A stretch of DNA of 64,000 bases from Apoderus coryli (taxonomy: Eukaryota; Arthropoda; Insecta; Coleoptera; Attelabidae), in NCBI GenBank assembly GCA_911728435.2, contig OU452211.1, forward strand, positions 13,498,428 to 13,562,427, given 5' to 3'. The translations under genes were made by a program, and so were the position numbers. The notes under the pieces were generated by a model, which was not told where the DNA came from, searched no databases, and saw nothing but the letters and a program-made list of their open reading frames with translations. Shown piece after piece: positions 23,171 through 33,426 of this stretch; within the stretch, counting starts at the first letter, position 1, and each line of letters begins with the position of its first letter.

Positions 23171-23253
23171 GATCGAATCATTTGAGTTCTGGTTCCGGCA
23201 GATCAAATGACTCAACGGAAGAGATGTACACAAAATCATCGAAGAAAGTCTAG
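23171..23253 (+). CDS. Host-gene terminal exon C (copy 1)
   Basis: After TTTGTTTCTAG an 83-nt exon reads SNHLSSGSGRSNDSTEEMYT and then KSSKKV, ending in TAG at 23251-23253. The two bases before the first full codon complete the one base left by exon A, giving Gly and an uninterrupted C-terminus. The paralogous exon at 52377-52459 differs by one residue (Met to Ile). The intervening 5.5 kb would be an intron filled with a P-like element and RT-B. The gene is not recognised; a Ser-rich cytoplasmic tail is a guess. Confidence 0.55.
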
Positions 23254-23668
23254 CGGTATTTGTGTTATTTTTTCGGAAAAACAAATTCATAACATAATAT
23301 GTTTTTTTCATTATTTATTTCTTTAAAAATATCATTTTTTATTATATATTTCATTGTTATTTTTTTATTATCCTTATATTTTAAAATTATCTTAATTACA
23401 ACATTTTTGTACAATAATTTAAAAAAGTAATCGATTAGTATGTATAACAGGGTTACCTTCTATGGAAAGCTTGGCGACTGCATTCATGATTTTAATTTCT
23501 GAACAGCTTTTTTCACTATTGGTTATTATTATTGTTAGTAGGTGTTTTATAATTATGTAAAAAGTGTATAAATAACAGTTATTAGAAGGTTATATATATA
23601 ACGTTGTGTTTATTTTATATTATATACATTACATAGTGCAGTGACCTTCGGGCAACGTCTGACCCAAT
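23254..23668 (+). other. Presumed 3' UTR / downstream flank of exon C
   Basis: Very AT-rich, no open frame, homologous to 52460-52880 in copy 2. It ends at the Sola-like insertion site. No clear AATAAA was assigned. Confidence 0.4.
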
Positions 23669-23685
23669 CGGCTGTCCCAATCAAA

Positions 23686-24204
23686 AACACAGTAACTGCC
23701 ATTTTGCTAAAATGCTCGTTTTAACAAATTTTGGTATTACTAGGTATCGCCCCGTCTAATTTCTGTATAATATTCGCAAAAATGCAACAAGTTTTGAAGT
23801 TTTCGTTAGTTCAAAACACAGTAACTGTTTGACACCTTATATATATCCCAATATAAAACACAGTAAATTCAAATGCCCACTAAAAACCCAGTAACCCTTT
23901 AATACTTACTGGGTTTCATACTAGTAAATGTAGCTACTAGATTAATTTTGCATCCATGCTGATCTTTTTTCCATTCATAAACACAGTAACTGCATGCGTT
24001 TGTCATTACTGTGTTTTATTTGGGATATTAAATTTATTTGTATTCCTGAAACTTACCGCAAAGTATTATACTGTGTTTTTGCGTAGCGAAATTGATCATG
24101 TTCGGTCCAACCATACACAGTAAAAGCTTTTACATTAATTCTGCTAGTAGTTAGGCATGAAATTTCCTACTAGATATTATGGTAAATACATTTACTGTGT
24201 TCTT
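23686..24204. promoter_or_regulatory. Left subterminal motif array (ACACAGTAAC)
   Basis: Copies of AACACAGTAACTG or its inverse at about 23686, 23815, 23857, 23883, 23906 (inverse), 23981, 24005 (inverse), 24068 (inverse), 24114 and 24194 (inverse). Repeated subterminal motifs in both orientations are typical transposase-binding sites. Confidence 0.65.
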
Positions 24205-24389
24205 GCTGGTCCCATCACTTAAAAAAATATTTCTAAAAAATTCGGCATAGTATGCTTAGCATGTACTTACTGGGTAAATTAAGGATATGTGGTAGGGGTA
24301 AAGGACAATGATCACATATAGGGCTAAATAATTATTTCACCATCAGCTCACTGTTGACTGTTGTGGAGGGTAGAGTGGCTGTGAAAAAA

Positions 24390-26793
24390 ATGACTTTCCG
24401 CGCTCGTACGAAGCTTTTAGTGCGGGAAGCGCAAACAAATAGTGTGCAAATTTATCGCGAAGTACAAGTAGGTATTTTTTGCTAATAATTATTAAATACC
24501 TATTGTTTATTAAACAATGATATATGATAGATATTTAAAAAATCATTATACTTTTTAGGATATTGATGAACTGCCGCTTTTTCCATTAATTAAATATGAG
24601 ACAAGCTCCTATATTAACAGTAAGCATTAGAAAGATTAAATATTATGAGAGAGCAGTCACAAAGCAACAAGAATCTTCTTTGTTAGGACAAGATAATGTA
24701 TATGGAGATGAATACGTTTACAGTCCTTGTGACGATAGCGATCTCGATAAAGATTATCAACCAAATAGTACCAGCAGTGAGTCGGAAATAGAAGCAAAAC
24801 CAAAAAAGTCAGAACAGACTAAGAAACAGGTATGCGATGCAATAAATTTACCAAGATATAAACGGAAACAGGTATACGTAAAATACTTTCTTTGTAAGTA
24901 GTAACTATCTTTGATTGTAGTACAAGTCAGTTCGTGTCCGTACGCAGCAAAATCAGAGTAATATCAGTAGTACTAACTACAATGATATAAGGAATGTTGA
25001 TATTTCAAATGTGTCTCCAAAATATGATCTTTCGGCAAAGGTAACATATATAAGACAATTGGAAATATCCAATTTTCCTTATTTTATTATTCTTTTCATA
25101 GTTGGTCGCTACAGAACATGTACATGACATTGCCAAACCAAAAAAGGGCCGTCGCACGGAACAAGAAAAAATTGATAACGGGAAATTGAAACACCCAATT
25201 AAAGACCCTTGTTTAGGAAAGTGTAAACGTGATTGCCATAAGTTATCCGATGCTGACCGACATCAAATATGGAACACTTACTGGAACTTGAATTATACGA
25301 GTAGAAGAAAGTGGCTAAGCAAGCACGTTTCTCTTGTTCCTGTTAAGCGTCGGCTAATGTCAGCATCTCGAACTAGGAATGAGTCAAGAATATTCTCTTT
25401 GCCCATTGCTGATTTCACGGATGTGCAAGTGTGCCGACAAACAATTCTAAGCACTTTGGGCTATACAAACGACTCTGTAATTACTGAGCTGGTGCGGGCT
25501 ATAAAGAAAAAACCTTGTGGAGAAATGGTAAAAGAATGTAGAGGAAACATTAAGAAGTCCATTGACAGTAAAATAATTAGTAACCACATTGAGTCTTTCC
25601 ATCCATCCGTTACCCACTACCGTAGAAAAAATGCACCATTCCGTAGGTACTTGCCTAGAGATCTAACGATTAAAAAAATGTTTGATGATTTTAACGAAAA
25701 ACTTCCCAATGTATGTAAAGTCGAAAGTTATAGAAAAGTTTTAAGAGAAATGAACATTTCCATGTGCCCACCTAAATCAGACCAATGTGAGGAATGTGCA
25801 TTGATGGAAAATATCGATGATGCTCAAATAAAAGAGAAATTAAATATTCATAGAATAAAAGCGTCAAAAGCTACTACTCTTTACAAAAAAGATGCAGAAG
25901 AGGCAGCGGGCAACGAAAACAGTTCTTCGAAACGGACGTTCTCAATGGACCTACAAAAAGTTATGCCTATGATGCTTGCTTGTAAAAGTTCTTTTTTTAT
26001 TAGTAGGCTAGTAGTCTTTAATGAAACTTTTGCGACGCTTAACAGGGACACTCATAACAAAAGTTATTGCGTTTTATGGCACGAAGCCATTGGCGGAAGA
26101 AAAGCAGAAGCAATAACTGATTCAATTTTAAAAGTAATGAATCAAGAAAGGGATGTTACACAATTTTTGTTTTGGGCGGACAATTGTACAAGTCAAAACA
26201 AAAATTGGGTATTATTTACGAGCCTTGTTAATGCAGTTAACTTACCTACTGGTCCAAATAATATAACGATCAGATACCTTACCAAAGGTCACACTCATAT
26301 GAGCGCTGATGGAATACATGGGAATATCGAAAGAAAAATCGGAAGAAATCGCACAATTACTGATTTTCAGGAGCTTATAGAAATAGTGGAAACCTGTAGG
26401 AAAAATGTTGAAGTTCTTAAACTGAAACAGTTTCATTTGTGGCAGAACAAAAAACGAACAACCAAAAAAGCGGATGATGCTTTAAAAGGATTTCTCTTAG
26501 GCGAGTTAGTTGAAGTTACTTTTACTAAAGGGAGTAGGAACATAAAGTATAAATTAGATTTCGACGATGAAGAAAAAGAACTGGATTTTCTTCAAAGAAA
26601 AGTTAGTTTACCCATTGTTCCAGACATTCTACAACCAAGAGGCATTTCATTTTCGAAAAAAGAAATTATTTGCAAATCCCTTGTATCTCTCATGCCCCTC
26701 AGTAGACGAAATTTTTGGGAATCTCTGCCGGAATCTCAGGTGTCTTTAGATCTGGTCACCTTCGAGCAAAATATCGAAAGTGATAATGAATAA
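24390..26793 (+). CDS. Sola-like transposase, four putative exons
   Basis: Best model: a possible first exon 24390-24467 (MTFRARTKLLVREAQ, donor GTAGGT), then 24596-24869, 24921-25040 and 25102-26793, ending TAA. The last three join in phase at GT/AG sites with introns of 51 and 61 bp. The link from exon 1 to exon 2 is uncertain because of a stop near 24585. The second exon is acidic (SPCDDSDLDKDYQ); the third reads YKSVRVRTQQNQ. The main exon has a Cys-rich N-terminus (DPCLGKCKRDC), a CxxC near residue 225, and a DDE-like core: Asp283 in FSMDLQKV, Asp360 in FWADNCTSQNKNW, then GHTHMSADGIHGNIER (Asp403, Glu410). It has no stop or frameshift, so it may be active. Confidence 0.8.
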
Positions 26794-27044
26794 TTATTAA
26801 CATTTCAGTTGACAAATAATGAGTACTTTTTTTTGTTTTTTAAAAATAGTTTTACAATAATTTTGTTTTTTTTTGCAACTAAATAGTTATTAGCATTTAA
26901 TTTTGAAAATATGTATTTTTTTTTATTTAAAAATATTTCTAAAATAAATATCTTATAAAATACTGGTTTTGTAATTTTTTTTTCGTTATATTTTAAAAAC
27001 AAATTGTTTAAACCTACCAAAAATTGTTTGAGAAACCACGAAAA

Positions 27045-27360
27045 AACTCAGTAAAGTAAGTTCCTAGGTTTTTAAAGTAACATCGTGTAATTTTGATTTT
27101 TAGCAAGCGATATTACTGTGTTTTTTACAATTTATTCTACTAAATACTAAATAAAATCCAACGAAAAAACAAAGTTTATTAAGCCCTACTTCAAATTTTA
27201 AAAATACGTGTGTTTTTCGTGTATTGTTAATATTCTACACTACTTTTATTTAATCGTGCCAAATTTCAAACCGTTTCTGTCAATAGTTTTGAAAGGCCAT
27301 TAAATTTTAGAAAATTCGAATTTTCTGCGATTTCAGTTTCCAGCAGTTACTGTGTTTTCG
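27045..27360. promoter_or_regulatory. Right subterminal motif array
   Basis: Motifs matching the left array: ACTCAGTAA near 27047, ATTACTGTGTTTT near 27112-27124, and GTTACTGTGTTTT at 27348-27358 just inside the right end. Confidence 0.55.
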
Positions 27361-28154
27361 CATGGGACAGCCGCAATGGCGTAGGCATGTTTCTTTTTTT
27401 GACTGGATCATAAGCATTTATGAATGCCAGATCTTTGACTGGCCATTTCTCGGATATCAAACAACTTTTAAATAGAGAGTTGTATGACATTGTGGGTGTT
27501 TCGGAGACATGGTTGTCAGATGTTATCTCCAGCCATGCTATAAACATTGACGGCTATAATTTTGTCAGGAGGGATAGAAGTTAATTTAATACAATAAAAT
27601 AAAAAAATAATTGGTTCACTATACCGGCCGCTACCCCTTTTCGGATTTCGTTAATGTGTTTAAGGACTCAATTTCACAATATATTGTGGAGTGCGATAGG
27701 CTGATTTGTGGCGGCGATATTAATATTAATCTTCTTGACACTGAAGGTCATTCTGCTACTATGTTTAACGAATACATTGAATCATTTAATCTAAAACAAA
27801 TAGTTTCTGAACCGACCAGAGTAACGGCATCCTCTAGTACTTTGTTGGACATAATATTAATTCCTTCAGATTTGAAATACGATATGTGCTGAACGAGATA
27901 TGAGTTACATTTCTGATCATTCGTTAGTTTTTTGCAAACTCGGGGGACGAGACACGAAACGCGATTGTAGAGAAGTAACTTCTAGAAACTTAAAGAATAT
28001 TAAAAGGATTTCATGTCCGTAAATGTAATAAATGAAAAATAACTTAGTGGCAAAGCGGACTAAAATGCTGGTTTTACATACACAAGGAATTTTGTTTAAT
28101 TTAGCAAGGCCCCAGTCTAATTCACTAGGAACTAGACCGAGGCATGGGTCGACA

Positions 28155-28202
28155 GATACTGACGAATTCGTTTCGCTCTTGTTATGAGCTCGTCAGAGTA
28201 CC
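28155..28202 (-). ncRNA. Hammerhead ribozyme, inverted twin
   Basis: The exact reverse complement of the motif at 28931-28978: same CTGACGA core, stem II GCTC/GAGC, GAAAC, palindromic stem III and GTC cleavage triplet. Confidence 0.75.
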
Positions 28203-28930
28203 ATAGTCGTTGAACATCTACAAATATCAGCCTGCATTTAAGCACAACAGGATACACAAGAGTAGACACATGTAAACACGTATCATTTACATGTACATAG
28301 TAATGCATATCCTATACCATGCAGAGGCCGAAAAATTCAATGTATAGGTAAAACCAGTTGTATAAATAGAAATAAATATAGATAAAAATAAAATAAAAAT
28401 AGTATGAACACAAAACGCTAGCAGGAGACCATTTTATCCTTCTGCCAGCATCTCCCAAATGTTTGGGTTTCAGCAATGCTCGGACGGTGGTCTCCAAGCG
28501 TTCTGCCGTCGATGTTTAATGCCAAATATTGAAATATTAAAAGGATTTCATGTCCGTAAATGTAATAAATGAAAAATAACTTAGTGGCAAAGCGGACTAA
28601 AATGCTGGTTTTACATACACAAGGAATTTTGTTTAATTTAGCAAGGCCCAAGTCTAATTCACTAGGAACTAGACCGAGGCATGGGTCGACAGATCTGTTT
28701 GTGGTCTCCTGCTAGCGTTTTGTGTTCATACTATTTTTATTTTATTTTAATCTATATTTATTTCTATTTATACGACTGGTTTTACCTATACATTGAATTT
28801 TTCGGCCTCTGCATGGTATAGGATATGCATTACTATGTACATGTAAATGATACGTGTTTACATGTGTCTACTGTTGTTTATCCTGTTGTGCTTAAATGCA
28901 GGCTGATATTTGTAGATGGGCAACGACTAT

Positions 28931-28978
28931 GGTACTCTGACGAGCTCATAACAAGAGCGAAACGAATTCGTCAGTATC
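28931..28978 (+). ncRNA. Hammerhead ribozyme, type I, short stem III
   Basis: All core positions are present. Stem I GGTACT (28931-28936) pairs with AGTATC (28973-28978). CTGACGA is at 28937-28943. Stem II GCTC (28944-28947) pairs with GAGC (28955-28958) across an ATAACAA loop. GAAAC is at 28959-28963. Stem III is the palindrome ACGAATTCGT (28962-28971), and the predicted cut follows GTC at 28972. A 4-5 bp stem III without a real loop is typical of ribozymes that act as dimers in Penelope-like elements and retrozymes. Activity not tested. Confidence 0.8.
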
Positions 28979-31190
28979 TGTCGACCCATGCCTCGGTCTA
29001 GTTCCTAGTGAATTAGACTGGGGCCTTGCTAAATTAAACAAAATTCCTTGTGTATGTAAAACCAGCATTTTAGTCCGCTTTGCCACTAAGTTATTTTTCA
29101 TTTAAAGAATATTGACCGGGATTTGTTGGAAGAATTTTTGCAGATTTCACCGTTCGATACTATAATTTACACTCAGGATATTAATGTTAAAATTAGCTAT
29201 TTTAATCAAATGCTTTATAATATTTTTGATGTTTTGGCTCCGCTGAAAACTGTAAGAATTTCAGGGCCCAGGGCTCCTTGGCTGACGGATAACGTACGTT
29301 TGTTGATCAAACTCAAAGAAAGCGCTTTCTTAAAATACAAAAGAACCAAAAACCTTGTGCATTGGTCTGACTACAAAAGAATTCGTAATCAAACTAATAT
29401 TTCAATTAGAGCAGAAAAGAAAGCTTATCTTGAATTTTTTGTCATTAATAATCATAACGGGGCGGCAATGCTAAGGAGCTTTGGAAAAAACTGAGAGAGC
29501 TAGATATACACAATAAACAAGCATCGCTGACTATCCCGGAAATTTTGAATAATCCACATGACATTAACAAACACTTCCTGCGTCATTCTTTAAACAGAGG
29601 ACCTAGTGATCCGATTGTTGTTGATTTTTATCGGAACAATTTTTTGTGTGATTTCGAGGATTTTTTTAGTTTCTTTACTATTACAAATGAAGATATAAAA
29701 AAGCATATTCTGGATATAAAATCATTAGCTACTGGGGCCGATAAGATTAATTTAGAGATGGTCGTTTTATGTCTTCCGCACATTCTACCCTACATAACAA
29801 ATATAATAAATTCTTGCATTTTAGAAGGCCAGTTTCCAGATGAATGGAAGGTTTCAAAGATAATTCCTTTCCCCAAGACAAGTACAATAAATTCTATAAA
29901 TGATCTTAGACCGATTAGTGTCCTTCCAGTACTTTCAAAGGTTTTAGAAAAAATTATGTACCTTCAGATTCTCTCGCATGTAAACAAATACAGTATTATA
30001 CCTGAACATCAATCAGGTTTTAGACCAGGCTACAGCTGTGCTACAGCGCTTTTGGACATTGTTGATGACATAATTCGTGCGACGGACCAGGGCAAGAGCA
30101 CGGTGCTTGTTCTGTTGGATTATTCTAAGGCATTTGACACAATTGATCATGAATTTGTTGGATTTTCAGAACAGTCAATCAGATTCTTTCACAGCTATTT
30201 GCAAAACAGGTTTCAATTTGTTCAAACAAGTAATGGGGAATCTTCAAAGGAAAGACTGACGTGTGGAGTTCCACAAGGCTCAATACTTTCACCTTTATTG
30301 TTTAAATTTACACATGCTACATAGGGTCAAGTCTAAAGCATTGCAAGGAGCATATATATGCGGATGACCGGCAAATTTACTACAGCTTTACTTATGACGA
30401 CTATTATCTGGCTAATCAAGATATTAACGAGGATATTAACAGAATTGTGGAGCTATCTCAAAAGCACGGTCTCATGATCAATGCCTCTAAGTCTGACGTT
30501 CTTGTCTTTGGTAAAAACAGGCGCTTGTTGGAGTTGCAACTGAATATCAAAGTAAATCACTCAAGTTTAAAGTTCTCAACTTCAACAAGAAATCTTGGCT
30601 TGGAATTGGATGTCGAATTGCGGTTTAAGAAGCATGTGAGCATCAATATCCAGAGAGCATATTCGTCATTAAATATGTTATATCCCCATAGGCATCTACT
30701 ATCACAACCTTTGAAAAAAAAACTTACCGATAGTTTAGTCTTAAGCTACTTTAACTTCTGTGATGTTGTGTATGGACCGTGCTTAGATTGTTCTGATAAA
30801 GACAGAATTCAAAAAGTTCAGAAATCATGCCTTAGATTCGTGTATGGAATTAGAAAATTTGATCCCGTTTCGCACAAGTTGAGGGAGGCTATGTGGCTGA
30901 GCATGCAGGATCGAAGAAAGCTACATTCGCTAGTTTTATTTCATAATATAATAAATAACCATCGTCCTCCATACCTCTCTAATAAAATTAAATATAGGAC
31001 TGATGTTCATACGTTGAACTTACGTTTTCGCGGACTTATTTCGCCCCCGCCTCACAAAACTTCATTATTCAAGAGATCATTTACTTACCAAATTTATATG
31101 CTATACAATAACATACCTGAGGACTTCAAAAAGTTAGGGGTTACAGCTTTTAAGTTTAAATACAGGAATCGACTTTTGGATTTCAAATAG

Positions 31191-31570
31191 ATTTTTGTTT
31201 AATTTTTCTTTTCAGATTTTTTGTGGAAAGTAGTAAACTTTGATTGTAGTAAAAGGCATGACTAAGGAGTGCAGTTATTGGTCGGACGTATTAGAAATTT
31301 AGTTCTAAAGTTATGAATTTTGGGTTGGAGCTTAGAACTTTTTTAAATTGTTTTCAACTCCATTTTGCATATCAATTCAATATTATGTTATGTATTTATG
31401 ATATTCAGACTTAATCTGTACGTTGTTATGATTTGAATGCAAATAAATGTATTATTATTATTATTATAAATGATAAATTTAATCAATCAATCGTCAAAAT
31501 ATGTATGTGGACTTTTAAAAAATCACTAATACACTTTGTTTCGTAAAAATAAACATATACACAAACATTC
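31191..31570 (+). other. RT-D 3' UTR and short unassigned flank
   Basis: Non-coding tail of RT-D ending in (TTA)n near 31454-31466, followed by about 100 bp of AT-rich sequence with no recognised feature before the RT-E remnant. Confidence 0.6.
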
Positions 31571-31756
31571 GTAAACCCAGGTCAGTTATTATATCAAGTC
31601 TCCCTCTATAAGCATCAATCAACCCGCCTAGTGTATGACACAACATGACACTTATCAACATTCAAGTGGAGCCTGTTGTCACTCAAACAATTTTATCAAA
31701 CCGCTCTGAATTAATAGACAATCCTCCGATGTGTGAATACGAGTCATTGAGGTGGG

Positions 31757-33105
31757 GGGAGACGCTCTAACGTGGCCAAAAGCGGGTGCAGGTACGCCAT
31801 ATTGGTATACGATATATATCATTTGTCGTGCTTTCAAGTTTATAGTGTTATTTACGAGTATTTTACAAGTTTACTTAAGTTTTTCGTATTTTTTTGGACG
31901 GTTATTTGACAATATACTATAATGGTGGCCTGTGCTGCGCGTAGTTGCAGTAGTAGAAGTGAAATCGACCAGAAAATATCAGGAATAACGTTTCATAGGT
32001 ATGTACCAAATATTGTAAACATTGTACATGGACGTATTTAGGGTTTTTTTAGGCGAACTTATTAAAACACATTATTATAGGAGTCTGGTAGCATTCTCTT
32101 TCTGCACTGAATAATTGATACGTGCATTGTAGTTTATTTTTTTTTTACAAATTGTTTTACTTGATTTCTACTCTCAAACTCTCTACTTTTTCATCACTTT
32201 CTAGCAAAAAAGACCCCTAAATGTGTGTTAAAAACATATTCTGGTTTTTAGATTTCCTAAAGATCCTGCTCGTAGACATATCTGGACAGAATATGTGTCT
32301 CGAATTAATTGGATACCAACGAGAAATGTACACAAATATAATTTATCCAGATCATGCGATTATCTTCCTGGACCATTTTCTGAATTTTCGAAATTCATTA
32401 TTGTTTATATTGCTGGATTTGTTGTTTTTAGTTTAAAGAAGCAAATTATTTGCAGAGAATGTCGAGATGCATAATAAGTGTTATTCTTTTATTAAAATGA
32501 AGGCAAAAAAAGGATTTACAAATTCATTCAAAAGATGTTTTAGACGTTTGCTTCCAATCCGAAAAGATCATAAAAAATCGTGTAGTAGCTACTAATGAAA
32601 AGTTGTCCGCAGGATTCATAATAAACCTTGTTTTAAAGGAATTTGTAAATAGTAATATTTTTCCTAATTTAGTTGTGCACGGTTTTGATCAAATCAGTGT
32701 TTGATAACCATATACATTTACTGATCAAATCTATTGCGACTAAATATGTTAATACCAGGATGTATTATTTAAGTAAAAATAAAGTGGATAAGCATAGCGC
32801 AACATTTAAATAAAATTGTTTTGTTTAAGGGGTATTAATATATAATTTATAAAGTACTAACGTCTTTCATTCCTGGATTTAGGTATCAAATATCAATAAT
32901 TACCTATATTTAAGTATTTTGTACACTGCTTAACATTTCAAAATAAAGTATAAACCCAAGCTGCAAATTAAAAGCAAAAACGTCAACAAAAATAGTTAAT
33001 GCGGCTCTGGAGAATCCGCCATATTGGTATACGATTACGCCCCACCCAATGCACCCGTTTGTGTACAATGTAAAATAATGCTTATAGCGACTCCTTATAT
33101 CTCAA
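31757..33105 (+). mobile_element. THAP9/P-like element remnant inserted in RT-E
   Basis: About 1.35 kb inserted in the RT-E palm region. The flanks both show TCA(A/T)TGA, compatible with a degenerate 7-8 bp duplication. Clear inverted ends were not found. A 19-bp direct repeat, CGCCATATTGGTATACGAT, lies near each side (31794-31812, 33017-33034). The coding content is the start and end of a THAP-type transposase with the catalytic middle deleted. Confidence 0.6.
31922..32816 (+). pseudogene. THAP9/P-like transposase, N- and C-terminal pieces
   Basis: Exon 1 (31922-31999) reads MVACAARSCSSRSEIDQK to a GTATGT donor. Exon 2 (after ...TTTTTAG near 32250) gives FPKDPARRHIWTEYVSRINW, the middle of a THAP finger. 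The frame then jumps to FIIVYIAGFVVFSLKKQIIC and REC, a Cys-containing block typical of the C-terminal part of P-element/THAP9 transposases. Further frames give DVCFQSEKIIKNRVVATNEK and LIKSIATKYVNTRMYYLSKN, the usual C-terminus. The catalytic RNase-H-like domain is absent, with at least two frame breaks. It is a different family from the THAP element at 17.8 kb. Confidence 0.7.
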
Positions 33106-33426
33106 TGATACGAGTGTACATTTTAAAGTCATCTGCAAAAAGAAGCCTATGACAGCGCATTTATAAAACACATAAATAAAAGTGGGCCCAACACTAACCC
33201 CTGCGGAACACCAGAGGTTGCCCGGACATTAACAGATCTAAACCCTCGATATTCAGCATACTGCATGCGGTTCTCGAAATATGAGGCAAAGAACGATAAG
33301 AGACCCAAAGAAAACCAACCAATTTACTCAAGAGGATTCCGTGGTCCAGTCTGTCAAAAGCCTTAGAAAAGTCTGTATATATGACATCGACTTGACCACC
33401 CCTATGCAACTTTTCAGCAAATACCA

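Larger units (their letters stand above)
23669..27373 (+). mobile_element. Complete Sola-like DNA transposon (3.7 kb)
   Basis: Starts CGGCTGTCCCA at 23669; the inverse of the same 11 bp ends at 27373. CAAT flanks both sides (23665-23668, 27374-27377). The empty site is in the window: 52875-52890 reads 'gacccaatggcgtagg' without the element, so termini and 4-bp duplication are exact. The interior encodes a spliced transposase with an intact main exon. Both subterminal regions are packed with ACACAGTAAC-type motifs. A 4-bp duplication and a DDE-type protein of this form fit the Sola superfamily, but that name is from memory of the family and is tentative. Confidence 0.85.
10076..27584 (+). repeat. 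Segmental duplication, copy 1
   Basis: Matches 39581-53107 in the same order: RT-A, spacer, exon A, THAP/P-like element with the same 7-bp target duplication, RT-B, exon C and an endonuclease fragment. Copy 1 additionally carries the Helentron/mariner nest (11773-16296), the Sola-like element (23669-27373) and a DUF4817 fragment (22932-23120). The left limit cannot be set because copy A of the Helentron-like family abuts it. Shared P-like insertion and spacers show duplication of a block, not independent insertions. Confidence 0.85.
28002..29101. mobile_element. Foldback element with hammerhead ribozymes, inserted in RT-D
   Basis: A 1.1-kb insertion flanked by a 12-bp duplication TTAAAGAATATT (27990-28001, 29102-29113). 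A unit starting AAAAGGATTTCATGTCC runs forward from 28002 to about 28430, restarts as a truncated direct copy at about 28537-28697, and is then followed by an inverted copy (28698-29101). The outer arms are inverted and each holds the same hammerhead motif. There are no open frames. A long, variable duplication and ribozyme-bearing repeats in odd orientations resemble terminal repeats of Penelope-like elements, or retrozyme-type elements. That assignment is inference. Confidence 0.75.
27423..31190 (+). pseudogene. RT-D: endonuclease/RT retroelement, split and frameshifted
   Basis: Plus-strand non-LTR ORF2 in pieces. 27423-27584 gives the endonuclease start (ARSLTGHFSDIKQLL, VGVSETWLSD). After a short deletion, 27611-27950 gives GGDININLLD, SEPTRVTASSSTLLDIIL and YISDHSLVF. 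A foldback insertion follows (28002-29101, 12-bp duplication). 29103-29494, 29545-30324 and 30447-31190 carry the linker and RT: DLRPISVLPVLSK, LLDYSKAFDTIDHE, CGVPQGSILSPLLF, YADDRQIYY and the thumb. Frameshifts lie near 29490 and 30305. The 3' end has a TTA tail near 31454-31466. The first 160 bp also occur in copy 2 of the duplication (52925-53087). Distinct from RT-A/B/C/G in its palm sequence. Confidence 0.9.
31571..33426 (-). pseudogene. RT-E: minus-strand RT remnant, split by a THAP element
   Basis: Minus-strand non-LTR RT. From 33426: AEKLHRGGQVDVIYTDFSKA, frameshift, SGVPQG near 33215, FFADDFKMYTRI near 33135-33100. Beyond the insertion, 31755 to 31571 reads NRLHLNVDKCHVVSYTRR after frameshifts and then DLGL. 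It is most like RT-C (50.1-52.2 kb), which shares YTDFSKAFDRLDHG and ADDFK. Both ends are missing. It meets the plus-strand RT-G head on at about 33427. Confidence 0.85.

Noticed and set aside
27400..29113. CRISPR-like spacing or prokaryotic operon signal
   Set aside because: Repeats here are foldback arms and direct copies of a eukaryotic element; there are no regular short repeats with unique spacers.
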